A stretch of DNA of 64,000 bases from Agreia sp. PsM10 (GTDB lineage Bacteria > Actinomycetota > Actinomycetes > Actinomycetales > Microbacteriaceae): the NCBI RefSeq assembly GCF_030433855.1, contig NZ_JARUXC010000001.1:310001-374000 (forward strand). Reading direction: 5' to 3'. Positions 47,316 through 56,381 of this stretch are shown here, piece after piece; within the stretch, counting starts at the first letter, position 1, and every line of letters starts with the position of its first letter. The notes beneath the pieces were generated by a model. The model did not search any database. It was not told the DNA's origin and worked only from the letters and a program-made list of their open reading frames with translations. Position numbers and translations under genes: made by a program.

Positions 47316-48395
47316 GTGAAACGCGTAGTCATCCTTGGTTCAACCGGCTCGATCGGCGTGCAGGCGCTCGATGTCGTTCGCTCGAATCCCGAGAGATTCG
47401 AGGTGGTCGGCCTCGGGGCTGGACGCAATCGGGAACTCCTCGACGAGCAGGCCGCGGAGTTCGGAGTCGCCGACACGGCGCTGGGCGCCGACGAGGCCTC
47501 GCAACTCGTGCGTGACATCGACGCCGACGTCGTCCTCAACGGAATCACGGGCTCCGTCGGGCTCGGACCGAGCGTCGCGGCTCTGAAAGCCGGACGCGTC
47601 CTCGCCCTGGCGAACAAGGAGAGCCTCATCGTGGGCGGCGACCTTCTGAAAGACCTCGCTCGCCCGGGTCAGATCGTTCCCGTCGACTCGGAGCACTCCG
47701 CGATCGCCCAGGCGCTGCGTTCCGGAACTCCGGAGGAGGTCGAGCGCCTGGTGCTCACCGCCTCGGGCGGGCCGTTCCGCGGGCGGAGCCGGGCATCGCT
47801 CGTCGGCGTGACCCCCCGCGAGGCCCTCGCGCATCCGACCTGGGACATGGGGCTGGTCATCACGACCAACTCGGCCACGCTCGTGAACAAGGGCCTCGAG
47901 GTCATCGAGGCGCACCTGCTGTTCGACGTCGCCTACGGCCGGATCGATGTCACCGTGCATCCCCAGTCGATCATCCACTCGATGGTCGAATTCATCGACG
48001 GCTCCACCATCGCGCAGGCATCGCCGCCCGACATGAAGCTGCCCATCTCCCTGGGTCTCGACTGGCCGAACCGGGTGCGCGGCGTCGGCCGCCCACTCGA
48101 CTGGACGTCGGCGCAGACCTGGACCTTCGAGCCGCTCGACTCCGAGGCGTTCCCCGCCGTCGAACTCGCGAAAGAGGTGGGCAGGGCCGGAGGCAGCTAT
48201 CCCGCGGTCTTCAATGCGGCGAACGAGCAGGCCGTCGCGGCGTTCCATGCGGGCAGCATCGGATTCCTCGACATCGTCGACACCATCCGCAGCGTCGTCG
48301 AGAAACACGACGCGCCGGCCGAGATCTCTCTCGACTCGCTGGCGGCGACGGAGGAGTGGGCGCGGCGCGCGGCCGATGAGCTCATCGCAAGCTGA
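47316..48395 (+). CDS. dxr: 1-deoxy-D-xylulose-5-phosphate reductoisomerase
   Basis: Second enzyme of the MEP isoprenoid pathway, converting DXP to MEP with NADPH. The nucleotide-binding LGSTGSIGVQALDVV (about residues 7-21), metal and substrate site VPVDSEHSAIAQAL (about 121-134), LTASGGPFRGRSR (about 147) and the catalytic loop with HPTWDMG (about 171) are all present; 359 residues. Dxr, the M50 protease and ispG form a conserved bacterial neighbourhood, and ispG lies 3.5 kb downstream. Confidence 0.96.
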   Translation: MKRVVILGSTGSIGVQALDVVRSNPERFEVVGLGAGRNRELLDEQAAEFGVADTALGADEASQLVRDIDADVVLNGITGSVGLGPSVAALKAGRVLALANKESLIVGGDLLKDLARPGQIVPVDSEHSAIAQALRSGTPEEVERLVLTASGGPFRGRSRASLVGVTPREALAHPTWDMGLVITTNSATLVNKGLEVIEAHLLFDVAYGRIDVTVHPQSIIHSMVEFIDGSTIAQASPPDMKLPISLGLDWPNRVRGVGRPLDWTSAQTWTFEPLDSEAFPAVELAKEVGRAGGSYPAVFNAANEQAVAAFHAGSIGFLDIVDTIRSVVEKHDAPAEISLDSLAATEEWARRAADELIAS

Positions 48396-48456
48396 CTGAC
48401 GGCTGCAATACGGCCGGCGTCCAGCGAAACGCCAGCAGTGGAACGACACGGCGCTG

Positions 48457-48462
48457 TAACGT
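48457..48462 (+). promoter_or_regulatory. -10 hexamer, leaderless promoter of the M50 protease gene
   Basis: TAACGT ends 6 bases before GTG 48469 and overlaps the alternative start region at 48463, which argues for the downstream GTG. Confidence 0.55.
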
Positions 48463-48468
48463 GTGCAC

Positions 48469-49791
48469 GTGGAAACGGTCCTGCAGTTCATCATCGGCGT
48501 GCTCGTCATCGTCCTGGGCCTCGCCGTCTCCATCGGCCTGCACGAGGTCGGACACCTCGTTCCGGCAAAGCTCTTCGGGGTCAAGGTCACGCAGTACATG
48601 ATCGGTTTCGGCCCCACCCTGTGGTCCCGGCGCCGCGGCGAGACCGAGTACGGGCTGAAGGCCATCCCCATGGGCGGCTACATCTCGATGATCGGCATGT
48701 TCCCGCCCGCGAAGACGGGCGGCGCCGTGCGCAACGCGAGCACCGGATTCTTCAACACCCTCGTGCAGGACGCGCGGGAGGTGAGTGCCGAGACGATCGG
48801 CGACGACGACGACCGGTCGTTCTACAGACTCCCCGTGTGGAAGCGCATCATCATCATGGCCGGCGGCCCCGCCATGAACTTCGTCATCGCCATCGTGGTC
48901 TTCGCCATCGTGCTCTGCGGCTTCGGCTTGTCGACCACCACCATCGGGTCGATCAGCCAGTGCGTTCTCCCCGCCACCAGCGAGCGGCAGACGTGCGAGC
49001 CATCCGACACCCCGGGTCCGGGCGTCACGGCCGGCTTCGAAGAGGGCGATGTCATCACCGCCATCGACGGCGTTCCGGTGGCCGACTGGAACGAGTCGAC
49101 CGCCATCATCCAGAAGTCGCCGGGCAAGTCCCTCTCCGTCGACGTGCAGCGCGATGGAGAGCAGACGACGCTGACCGTCGTTCCCCTGCTCGCCGAGCGC
49201 TACGTGCAGAACGCCGACGGCGAGCAGAAGCTCGACGCGGACGGTCAGCCCGTCACGCAGAAGGTCGGCTTCGTCGGCATCGGTCCGAAGCAGGAGCTCG
49301 TACCGCAGAGCCCTGCCGCGGTGCTGCCCTTCGTGGGTGAGAACATCGCCAATGTCGTGAACCTCATCCTCCACCTGCCGCAGAGGCTCGTCGATGTGGC
49401 CAACGCCGCGTTCGGGCCGGGGGAGCGCGATCCCAACGGCCCCATCAGCGTGGTCGGGGTCGGGCGCGCCGCGGGAGAGATCGCGAGTATCGAGCAGGTG
49501 CCCCTGGGCTCCAAGGTGGCGAGCCTCCTCGGGTTGGTGGGCTCCCTCAACGTCGCGCTCGGAGTGATCAACCTCGTTCCACTCATGCCGCTCGACGGCG
49601 GGCACATCGCCGGCGCTCTCTGGGAGGGCATCCGACGCGGCTTCGCGAAGCTGTTCAAGCGCCGGGATCCCGGCCCCGTCGACACGGCCCGTCTGATGCC
49701 GCTCACCTTCGGTGTGGTCATCGTGCTGGGCGCGATGAGCGCGCTTCTCATCTACGCGGACATCGTCAAGCCGATCAATCTCTTCGGCTGA
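48469..49791 (+). CDS. rseP: site-2 intramembrane zinc protease (RseP/Rip1 family)
   Basis: M50 protease that cleaves membrane-bound anti-sigma factors or other substrates inside the bilayer. Zinc motif HEVGH is in the first helix (about residues 24-28), a PDZ domain spans about 180-270, and the second metal motif NLVPLMPLDGGHIAG lies at about 365-379 near the last helices. The length is 440 residues. GTG 48469 is chosen from the -10 position; GTG 48463 would add two residues. A hairpin behind the stop may terminate it. Confidence 0.94.
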   Translation: METVLQFIIGVLVIVLGLAVSIGLHEVGHLVPAKLFGVKVTQYMIGFGPTLWSRRRGETEYGLKAIPMGGYISMIGMFPPAKTGGAVRNASTGFFNTLVQDAREVSAETIGDDDDRSFYRLPVWKRIIIMAGGPAMNFVIAIVVFAIVLCGFGLSTTTIGSISQCVLPATSERQTCEPSDTPGPGVTAGFEEGDVITAIDGVPVADWNESTAIIQKSPGKSLSVDVQRDGEQTTLTVVPLLAERYVQNADGEQKLDADGQPVTQKVGFVGIGPKQELVPQSPAAVLPFVGENIANVVNLILHLPQRLVDVANAAFGPGERDPNGPISVVGVGRAAGEIASIEQVPLGSKVASLLGLVGSLNVALGVINLVPLMPLDGGHIAGALWEGIRRGFAKLFKRRDPGPVDTARLMPLTFGVVIVLGAMSALLIYADIVKPINLFG

Positions 49792-49794
49792 GCG

Positions 49795-49812
49795 CCGTCG
49801 TCCTCCCGACGG
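49795..49812 (+). terminator. stem-loop after the M50 protease gene
   Basis: CCGTCG (49795-49800) and CGACGG (49807-49812) around a 6-base loop, 3 bases behind the stop codon. There is no T-run. Confidence 0.5.
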
Positions 49813-49817
49813 AGCCG

Positions 49818-49833
49818 TACTCCCGAGGGAGTA
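49818..49833. promoter_or_regulatory. palindrome upstream of the two-component operon
   Basis: TACTCCC-GA-GGGAGTA is a perfect 7-base inverted repeat centred 54 bases before the predicted -10 of the histidine kinase gene. Position and symmetry fit a NarL/LuxR-type dimer site, perhaps for the response regulator encoded downstream. Confidence 0.55.
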
Positions 49834-49879
49834 TGGGCCGGCGCACCGCAGGGCGGACGACGGCGGGGTGACCGCTCGC

Positions 49880-49885
49880 TAGCAT
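49880..49885 (+). promoter_or_regulatory. -10 hexamer, leaderless promoter of the histidine kinase gene
   Basis: TAGCAT ends 7 bases before ATG 49893, with no Shine-Dalgarno between. Confidence 0.55.
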
Positions 49886-49892
49886 CGAGATC

Positions 49893-51218
49893 ATGAGCCC
49901 GCAGCGACCGCCGCACGATCCGAATCCCCGGGGCCGTGACGACTGGGGAGCGCCGGCCTGGCCGCCCGGCCCCCACGGCCGGTTCGGCGACGGGCGACGC
50001 CATCCGCACGGGCCGCATTCCGGATGGCGAGGCGCGTACGGCATCGGCCCGCGGGGCCCGTTCCTTCCGCCGCAGGCCCGGCTCTGGCTGCCGGTCATCG
50101 TGTCGCTCGTCGTGCAGTTCGCCGTCGCCACCGCTCAGCTCTCGGCGTCGTCGCCCGCCACTCGGCCTGCCGGCGCCGCCCTCGCGCTCCTTCTCTCGGT
50201 GCTGGGCCCTGCCGCTCTGATCGGCGCCCGCCGCTTCGCCGGGCCCGTCGTCGTCGTCGTGACCGTGGTCGCGGTGGCGGACGCGCTCGTCGATCCCTCG
50301 GTCTTCTCCGCCTACGTGGCCGTCCTGTTCGCCGCGGCCCTCGCCTTGGTCCGCGGCGCGGGCGTGTGGGCCGTCGCATCCGTCACCGTGGGATGGGCCG
50401 TGAGCTTCGTGGGGGCAGGGCTTCTCGGAATCGCGTGGGAGCCGGTGCCGGTGGTGCTGCTGACGGCGGGGCTCGTCGTCTCGCTCGGCTTCGGCTCGTC
50501 GATCCGATCCCGACGGGAGCGCTTCGCGCAGTTACGCACTCTGCAGAGCCGGCGCCGCGTCGACGCGGCGCAGCAGGAGCGGGTGAGGATCGCCCGCGAG
50601 CTGCACGATGTGCTCGCGCATTCGCTGTCGTCGATCAACGTTCAGGCCGGTGTCGGACTGCATCTTCTCGATTCCCAGCCCGAGAAGGCGGGAGAGGCTC
50701 TGGCCGCGATCAAGGCCACGAGCAAGCAGGCCCTCGACGAGGTTCGGAGCGTGCTCGGCATCCTGCGCGGTGACGCCGACGAGTCGGACGCGCCGCTCGT
50801 GCCCGAGGCCGATCTCGCGAGCCTGCCCCGGCTCGTCGAGAACACCCGGTCGGATTCTCTCGCCGTCGACCTCGACTCCGACGTCCGCTCGGCCCCGTCG
50901 GCGGCGGTGCAGCTCGCGCTGTACCGCATCGCCCAGGAGAGCCTCACGAACATCGTGCGGCACTCCGGAGCGACGTCCGCCCGCGTCGAACTGCGGGAGG
51001 CCGGCGACGACCTGATCCTTCGGGTGAGCGACGACGGCAGGGGAGTCGCCGACGATCTCGGCGATGTGGTGGGAAAGGGCCTCCTGGGCATGCGGGAGAG
51101 GGCGGAGCTGCTCGGAGGACGCCTCGAGGCGGTCACCCTCGACCCGCATGGCTTCGCCGTCACCGCGACCATTCCGCGGTCGACGGAACACCCTGCGCCC
51201 ATGGCAGGCAGCCGATGA
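49893..51218 (+). CDS. sensor histidine kinase, NarL/DesK class
   Basis: A 441-residue membrane kinase: a Pro/Gly/Arg-rich cytoplasmic N-terminus (about 1-60), about six hydrophobic segments (about 65-195) without a large extracellular sensor domain, then a HisKA_3 dimerisation domain with the phospho-accepting histidine in RIARELHDVLAHSLSSI (about residue 236), and a HATPase domain (about 340-435; DGRGVADDLGDVVGKGLLGM). The sensor type suggests a signal in or near the membrane, such as cell-envelope stress. The stop overlaps the ATG of its regulator. Confidence 0.92.
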   Translation: MSPQRPPHDPNPRGRDDWGAPAWPPGPHGRFGDGRRHPHGPHSGWRGAYGIGPRGPFLPPQARLWLPVIVSLVVQFAVATAQLSASSPATRPAGAALALLLSVLGPAALIGARRFAGPVVVVVTVVAVADALVDPSVFSAYVAVLFAAALALVRGAGVWAVASVTVGWAVSFVGAGLLGIAWEPVPVVLLTAGLVVSLGFGSSIRSRRERFAQLRTLQSRRRVDAAQQERVRIARELHDVLAHSLSSINVQAGVGLHLLDSQPEKAGEALAAIKATSKQALDEVRSVLGILRGDADESDAPLVPEADLASLPRLVENTRSDSLAVDLDSDVRSAPSAAVQLALYRIAQESLTNIVRHSGATSARVELREAGDDLILRVSDDGRGVADDLGDVVGKGLLGMRERAELLGGRLEAVTLDPHGFAVTATIPRSTEHPAPMAGSR

Positions 51219-51883
51219 TCAGGGTCGTGGTCGCCGACGACCAGCAGCTCATCAGGGCCGGCTTCGCGGCGCTTCTCGCCAGCGAGGCCGACATCGACGT
51301 CGTCGGCGAAGCCGCGACCGGCGCCGAAGCCGTGGAACTCGTGACGCGACTGCGCCCCGACGTCGTGCTCATGGACATCCGGATGCCCGATGGCGACGGT
51401 ATCTGGGCGACCCGGCGGATCGTGGCCGACCCCGAGAACGCGGCGACCCGCATCGTGATCGTCACCACGTTCGAGCTCGACGACTACGTGGTCGACGCGA
51501 TCCGGGCGGGCGCCTCGGGCTTTCTCGTCAAGGACACCGAGCCGGTGGAGCTCATCAGGGCGGTGCGAGTCGTGGCGGCGGGCGACGCGCTGCTGTCGCC
51601 CGGTGTGACGAAGCGGCTGCTGGGGCGGGTCGCCGGCGGCCTCTCGGCGGTCGTCGACACCGAGACCCTCGCCGTGCTGACCGATCGGGAGCGCGAGGTG
51701 CTGGCCCTGGTCGGGCACGGCCTCACGAACGAGGAGATCGCGGCGAAGCTGTTCCTCAGCCCTCTCACAGCGAAGACCCACGTGTCGAGGATCATGCAGA
51801 AACTCGGTGCCAGGGACCGTGTGCAGCTCGTCGTGACGGCCTACGAGACGCACCTCGTGCGCACCGGCTGGAGCGGCGGATAG
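51215..51883 (+). CDS. NarL/LuxR family response regulator
   Basis: A 222-residue two-domain regulator. Receiver domain: acidic pair VVADDQQL (about residues 6-13), phospho-acceptor Asp in [13 protein letters not shown] (about 54) and the conserved Thr/Lys ([16 protein letters not shown]). C-terminal LuxR-type helix-turn-helix: [20 protein letters not shown] (about 154-173) and [17 protein letters not shown]. It is cognate to the kinase by ATGA overlap. The palindrome at 49818-49833 is a plausible autoregulatory target. Confidence 0.94.
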   Translation: MIRVVVADDQQLIRAGFAALLASEADIDVVGEAATGAEAVELVTRLRPDVVLMDIRMPDGDGIWATRRIVADPENAATRIVIVTTFELDDYVVDAIRAGASGFLVKDTEPVELIRAVRVVAAGDALLSPGVTKRLLGRVAGGLSAVVDTETLAVLTDREREVLALVGHGLTNEEIAAKLFLSPLTAKTHVSRIMQKLGARDRVQLVVTAYETHLVRTGWSGG

Positions 51884-51916
51884 GGCGAGGCAGGCTCGGG
51901 CCGTTCGGGTCACGCC

Positions 51917-51922
51917 TACACT
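51917..51922 (+). promoter_or_regulatory. -10 hexamer, leaderless promoter of ispG
   Basis: TACACT ends 7 bases before GTG 51930; no Shine-Dalgarno between. Confidence 0.55.
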
Positions 51923-51929
51923 GGATGAC

Positions 51930-53090
51930 GTGGCTGCTATCAATCTGGGAATGCCGAAAGTGCCTGAGACCCTCGCACCTCGGCGCAAGTCCCGTCAGAT
52001 CAAAGTCGGCAAGGTCCTCGTAGGCGGTGACGCTCCCATCAGCGTCCAGTCGATGACCACCACCCCGACTCCGAACATCAACGCGACTCTCCAGCAGATC
52101 GCCGAGCTCACCGCGTCTGGATGCGACATCGTGCGCGTGGCCGTGCCGAGCCGCGACGATGCGGAGGCGCTGCCGATCATCGCGAAGAAGAGTCAGATCC
52201 CGGTCATCGCCGACATCCACTTCCAGCCCAACTACGTCTACGCGGCCATCGATGCCGGCTGCGCGGCGGTTCGCGTGAACCCCGGAAACATCCGCAAGTT
52301 CGACGACCAGGTCGGCAAGATCGCTGCGGCGGCCAAGGCCGCGGGCGTCTCCATCCGCATCGGCGTCAACGCCGGGTCGCTCGAGCCATCGCTTCTGCAG
52401 AAGTACGGAAAGGCGACGCCGGAGGCCCTCGTCGAGAGCGCCGTCTGGGAGGCCAGCCTCTTCGAGGAGCACGACTTCCACGACTTCAAGATCTCGGTCA
52501 AGCACAACGACCCCATCATCATGGTCAAGGCGTACCGCCTGCTCGCCGAGCGCGGCGACTGGCCGCTGCACCTCGGAGTCACCGAGGCCGGCCCCGAGTT
52601 CCAGGGCACCATCAAGAGCTCCACCGCGTTCGGCATTCTGCTCTCCGAGGGAATCGGCGACACCATCCGCGTGTCGCTTTCTGCGCCGCCGGCCCAGGAG
52701 ATCAAGGTCGGACTGCAGATCCTGCAGTCGCTCAACCTGCGCGAACGCAAGCTCGAGATCGTGTCGTGCCCCAGCTGCGGGCGCGCCCAGGTCGACGTGT
52801 ACAAGCTCGCCAACGACGTCACCGACGGCCTCGAGGGCATGACCGTTCCCCTGCGCGTCGCCGTGATGGGATGCGTCGTGAACGGGCCCGGCGAGGCCCG
52901 CGATGCCGACCTGGGCGTCGCATCCGGCAACGGCAAGGGTCAGATCTTCGTGAAGGGCGAGGTCGTCAAGACCGTGCCCGAGTCCGAGATCGTGTCCACG
53001 CTGATCGAAGAGGCCAACCGACTCGCCGCCGAGATGCCCGCGACCGACACGTCGACCGGCAGCCCCGTCGTGACAGTCGGAGCCCGATGA
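51930..53090 (+). CDS. ispG: 4-hydroxy-3-methylbut-2-enyl-diphosphate synthase
   Basis: Iron-sulfur enzyme of the MEP pathway making HMBPP from MEcPP. Typical segments are [19 protein letters not shown] (about residues 34-52), [13 protein letters not shown] (about 91) and the [4Fe-4S] ligands in [16 protein letters not shown] (two Cys, about 281-284) and [15 protein letters not shown] (Cys about 316). The length is 386 residues. GTG 51930 is supported by a leaderless -10. It shares the isoprenoid pathway with dxr upstream. Its stop overlaps the moxR ATG. Confidence 0.96.
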   Translation: MAAINLGMPKVPETLAPRRKSRQIKVGKVLVGGDAPISVQSMTTTPTPNINATLQQIAELTASGCDIVRVAVPSRDDAEALPIIAKKSQIPVIADIHFQPNYVYAAIDAGCAAVRVNPGNIRKFDDQVGKIAAAAKAAGVSIRIGVNAGSLEPSLLQKYGKATPEALVESAVWEASLFEEHDFHDFKISVKHNDPIIMVKAYRLLAERGDWPLHLGVTEAGPEFQGTIKSSTAFGILLSEGIGDTIRVSLSAPPAQEIKVGLQILQSLNLRERKLEIVSCPSCGRAQVDVYKLANDVTDGLEGMTVPLRVAVMGCVVNGPGEARDADLGVASGNGKGQIFVKGEVVKTVPESEIVSTLIEEANRLAAEMPATDTSTGSPVVTVGAR

Positions 53091-54082
53091 GGCTCGAGCC
53101 TCTCACCCCGACCGAGATGGAGCGGGCGGGCACCGTGGTGCACGCCATCGAATCGTCCTATTCGGCGACCGTCGTCGGGCAGGTTACGTTGCGTCGCGCG
53201 CTGCTCGTCGCCCTCGTCGCCGGCGGCCACGTGCTCCTCGAGAGCGTTCCGGGCCTGGCGAAGACGACCGCTGCCACGACCCTCGCCCGGGCCATCCATG
53301 CCCAGTTCACCCGCATCCAGTGCACCCCCGACCTCCTGCCCAGCGACATCACGGGCACACAGGTCTATGACGCCCGCACCAGCACATTCGAGACCCAGCT
53401 GGGCCCGGTGCACTCCAACTTCGTGCTCCTCGACGAGGTCAACCGTTCGAGCGCGAAGACGCAGAGCGCCATGCTCGAGGCGATGCAGGAGCGCCAGACC
53501 ACCATCGGCGGAACCGTGCATCCCCTGCCGGAGCCGTTCCTCGTGATGGCGACGCAGAACCCGATCGAGCAGGAGGGCACGTACCAGCTGCCCGAGGCCC
53601 AGATGGACAGGTTCCTGCTCAAGGAGATCATCGACTATCCGACGATGGAGGAGGAGCTCGAGGTGCTGCGCCGCCTCGACGCCGGCGTCTTCGATGCCTC
53701 GAGCCAGCACGAGGGGTCCGTCTCTCTCGACGACGTGCTCTTCCTGCAGGACGCGGCCTCCCGGGTCTACGTCGACGACGCCATCCGCAACTACATCGTG
53801 TCGATCGTCTACGTGACGCGCAATCCGCTCAACTACATCGGCGAGGAGCTGGCAGGCTACGTCGAATACGGGGCGAGCCCGCGAGGCACGATCGCGTTCA
53901 TGCAGGCGGCCCGTGCGCTGGCCCTGCTGTCGGGCCGGTCCCACGTGGTGCCCGACGACGTCAAGGCCATCCGTCATGCTGTGCTTCGGCACCGCGTGAT
54001 CCTGAACTTCGAGGCCGACGCGGAGGGTGTGCGTCCCGAGGCCGTCATCGACGCGGTCTTCGCGTCCGTCCATACGCCCTGA
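53087..54082 (+). CDS. MoxR family AAA+ ATPase
   Basis: A 331-residue AAA+ ATPase of the MoxR group, which acts with VWA proteins as a chaperone or metal-insertion machine. Walker A is the MoxR variant [12 protein letters not shown] (about residues 53-64), Walker [18 protein letters not shown] (about 111) and sensor 1 [20 protein letters not shown] (about 151-170). The frame is open upstream inside ispG, but homology starts at ATG 53087, overlapping the ispG stop. It heads a moxR-DUF58-VWA operon. Confidence 0.93.
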   Translation: MRLEPLTPTEMERAGTVVHAIESSYSATVVGQVTLRRALLVALVAGGHVLLESVPGLAKTTAATTLARAIHAQFTRIQCTPDLLPSDITGTQVYDARTSTFETQLGPVHSNFVLLDEVNRSSAKTQSAMLEAMQERQTTIGGTVHPLPEPFLVMATQNPIEQEGTYQLPEAQMDRFLLKEIIDYPTMEEELEVLRRLDAGVFDASSQHEGSVSLDDVLFLQDAASRVYVDDAIRNYIVSIVYVTRNPLNYIGEELAGYVEYGASPRGTIAFMQAARALALLSGRSHVVPDDVKAIRHAVLRHRVILNFEADAEGVRPEAVIDAVFASVHTP

Positions 54083-54086
54083 CCCG

Positions 54087-54956
54087 ATGGACGGTCTGCT
54101 CGTGCGAATCAAGTCGCGGATGTTCATCCATGCGCATCGCAAGGCGCTGCATCTGCTCGACGGCGAATACGGCTCTCTCGTCACGGGTCGCAGCATGGAC
54201 TTCGAGGACCTGCGCAGCTACGTGGCGGGCGACGAGGTGCGCGACATCGACTGGAAGGCCACGGCCAGGCACGGCTCGACCCTCGTCAGGCGCTACACGG
54301 CCCTCCGGCGTCAGACCGTGCACTTCGTGCTCGACACCGGGCGCAACATGGCGGCCAGGGCGGCAGACGGCGAGGCGAAGAGCGACGTCGCCCTCACCAT
54401 CGTCGGCGTGCTCGGCTACCTCGCCGTGAGGCACGGCGACGAGGTCTCGCTGCTGTCCGGAGATTCCGAGCGCACGATCCGGCTTCCCGCCCGATCGAGC
54501 GAGAACCACCTCGAGCGGGTGCTGCGGGCGATCGACGCGGCCCACGGTCTCGACGCCCCGCCGAGCGACATCGATCGCGCGCTGCGGCTCGTCGCCCGCA
54601 TGGTGCGTCGGCGGGCGATCGTCGTGGTGGTCACCGATGACACCCTTCTCGGGCCGGAGCAGACCAGGCTCGTGCGACGACTGCGTGCGCAGCACGAGCT
54701 GGTCTGGGTCACCGTCGGCGATCTCGACCCGCTGAGATACGCGGGCGCCGCAGCCGTCGACGACGGCTGGCGGATCCCCGAGGCGCTCCGCGGGGACCGG
54801 CGTCTCACCGCCGAGCTCACCCGGTCGATAGACGACGAGATCCGCGCACGGCAGGAGATGTTCGACGATCTCGGCGTCTCGCACCGCCGCATCGCCCGAG
54901 TCGACGACGTCGTGCCGTCTCTTCTGCACCTGCTGAAGGCGCGGTCCCGTGCCTGA
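54087..54956 (+). CDS. DUF58 domain protein
   Basis: A 289-residue soluble protein with the DUF58 signature SMDFEDLRSYVAGDEVRDID (about residues 36-55) followed by WKATARHGSTLVRRY. The C-terminal part resembles a degenerate VWA fold (HFVLDTGRNMAARAADG). Such proteins almost always follow moxR, as here, 4 bases after it. The precise function is unknown. Its end overlaps the next gene by 8 bases. Confidence 0.9.
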   Translation: MDGLLVRIKSRMFIHAHRKALHLLDGEYGSLVTGRSMDFEDLRSYVAGDEVRDIDWKATARHGSTLVRRYTALRRQTVHFVLDTGRNMAARAADGEAKSDVALTIVGVLGYLAVRHGDEVSLLSGDSERTIRLPARSSENHLERVLRAIDAAHGLDAPPSDIDRALRLVARMVRRRAIVVVVTDDTLLGPEQTRLVRRLRAQHELVWVTVGDLDPLRYAGAAAVDDGWRIPEALRGDRRLTAELTRSIDDEIRARQEMFDDLGVSHRRIARVDDVVPSLLHLLKARSRA

Positions 54957-55410
54957 TACCGAACTCATTCCCCCGATCGGCTACGGGGGCGGTCTCCTCG
55001 TCATCGGCATCGTCCTGCTGGTTCTTGTCGTCGTCGCGATCCTGCTCATCGCACTACTGCGCCGTCGCCGGCCTGCGCCGTCACCGGTCCCCATGCGGCC
55101 GGGCGGTCTCGCCGGAATCAAGGCGGATCACCACGCGAGGGTCAGCGCCATCGAGGCGGAGTTCGCGGCGGGCACCCTGTCGGCTCGCCGTGCCCATCAC
55201 CGGCTCAGTGCCGTCGTGCGCGATTTCGGTCGGGCCGTCAGTGGAATCGATGCCCCGGTGATGACGCTCACCGAGCTGCAGTCCGTATCGCTGCCGACGG
55301 TCACCACGGCGGTCGCCGAGTACTACCCGGCTGCATTCGAACCCGAGGACCGCGCCGACATCTCCTCCGCCGTCGCACGGGCGAGGCAGGTGATCGAATC
55401 GTGGGCCTAG
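54949..55410 (+). CDS. hypothetical single-pass membrane protein of the moxR cluster
   Basis: A 153-residue protein with a short N-terminus, one hydrophobic helix (about residues 14-37) ending in RRRR, and a soluble helical domain (about 55-150) rich in Ala, Arg and Glu. I do not recognise the domain; by position it matches the small DUF4381-like membrane proteins found between DUF58 and VWA genes. It overlaps both neighbours (8 and 10 bases), so it is surely part of the operon. Confidence 0.8.
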   Translation: MPDTELIPPIGYGGGLLVIGIVLLVLVVVAILLIALLRRRRPAPSPVPMRPGGLAGIKADHHARVSAIEAEFAAGTLSARRAHHRLSAVVRDFGRAVSGIDAPVMTLTELQSVSLPTVTTAVAEYYPAAFEPEDRADISSAVARARQVIESWA

Positions 55411-56381
55411 CCAACGCCTGGATCCTCATCGGTCTCGTTCCCGTCGTCGTCGCGATCATCGTCGTATCGCGACTGGCGCGTCGTCGACGCCCATCGGATG
55501 CCGCGGTTCCGGTCGCGCACACGGGTCGCCTCACCCGGCTCCCGGGCTTCATGGCGGCCCTGTCGAGGATGCGCGCCCTCTCGATCGCTGCGATCGTTCT
55601 GGTCTCCCTCCTGGGCGCAACGGCAGCGGTGCTCGCGGCGCGACCCGTCGTGACCTCGACCGAGAAGCCGGCCACGTTCACCCGTGACGTGGTGCTCTGC
55701 CTCGACGTGTCGGGCTCGATGACCGATGTCGACATCGACGTGCTCGCGCGCTTCACCGAGCTCTCCGAGGGGTTCGAGGGAGAGCGCCTCGCGCTCGTCA
55801 TCTTCAACTCCTCGGCCGCCCAGGTGTTTCCGTTGACCGACGACTACGACTACATCGCAGAGCAGCTCGAGGCGGTACGGTCGAGCCTCGACGGCACCGG
55901 CACGTTCAGTGACGCGTTCGGCGGAACCCTCACGGGCGAGGGCGCCTCGCTCATCGGTGACGGTCTGGCGTCGTGCGTGCTCACCTTCGACAGGACCGAC
56001 GAGGAGCGCTCCCGATCCGTGGTTCTGGCCACGGACAACGACATCAACGGCACCCCCATCATGACCCTCGACGAGGCGGGCGCGTTCGCGAAGTCCCGCG
56101 ATGTGCGGGTGTACGGCATCGATCCGAGCGTCTCGAACCCGGGCGATTCGGAGGATTCCGCCGAGTTCCAGCGGGTCGTCGACTCGACCGACGGCGACTA
56201 CTTCGTGCTGGAGTCGGCCGATACGGTGCCCGCCATCGTCGACAGCATCGAGGCGACGGAGGCGGCCCTGGTCGACGACGAACCGCAGCTGCTCGTCACG
56301 GATCAGCCGACCATCTTCGCCATTCTCGCCCTCGCACTTCTCGGAGCACTGCTGATCGTGGTCTGGAGGGCGAGGCTGTGA
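55401..56381 (+). CDS. VWA-domain membrane protein 1 (BatA-like)
   Basis: A 326-residue protein: N-terminal helix (about 5-23), a second helix (about 58-80), a von Willebrand A domain (about 93-290) with an intact MIDAS motif CLDVSGSMTD (about residue 99), and a C-terminal helix (about 302-322). This is the BatA layout, a membrane-held VWA domain working with MoxR. Its stop overlaps the start of the second VWA gene (GTGA). Confidence 0.9.
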   Translation: MGLANAWILIGLVPVVVAIIVVSRLARRRRPSDAAVPVAHTGRLTRLPGFMAALSRMRALSIAAIVLVSLLGATAAVLAARPVVTSTEKPATFTRDVVLCLDVSGSMTDVDIDVLARFTELSEGFEGERLALVIFNSSAAQVFPLTDDYDYIAEQLEAVRSSLDGTGTFSDAFGGTLTGEGASLIGDGLASCVLTFDRTDEERSRSVVLATDNDINGTPIMTLDEAGAFAKSRDVRVYGIDPSVSNPGDSEDSAEFQRVVDSTDGDYFVLESADTVPAIVDSIEATEAALVDDEPQLLVTDQPTIFAILALALLGALLIVVWRARL

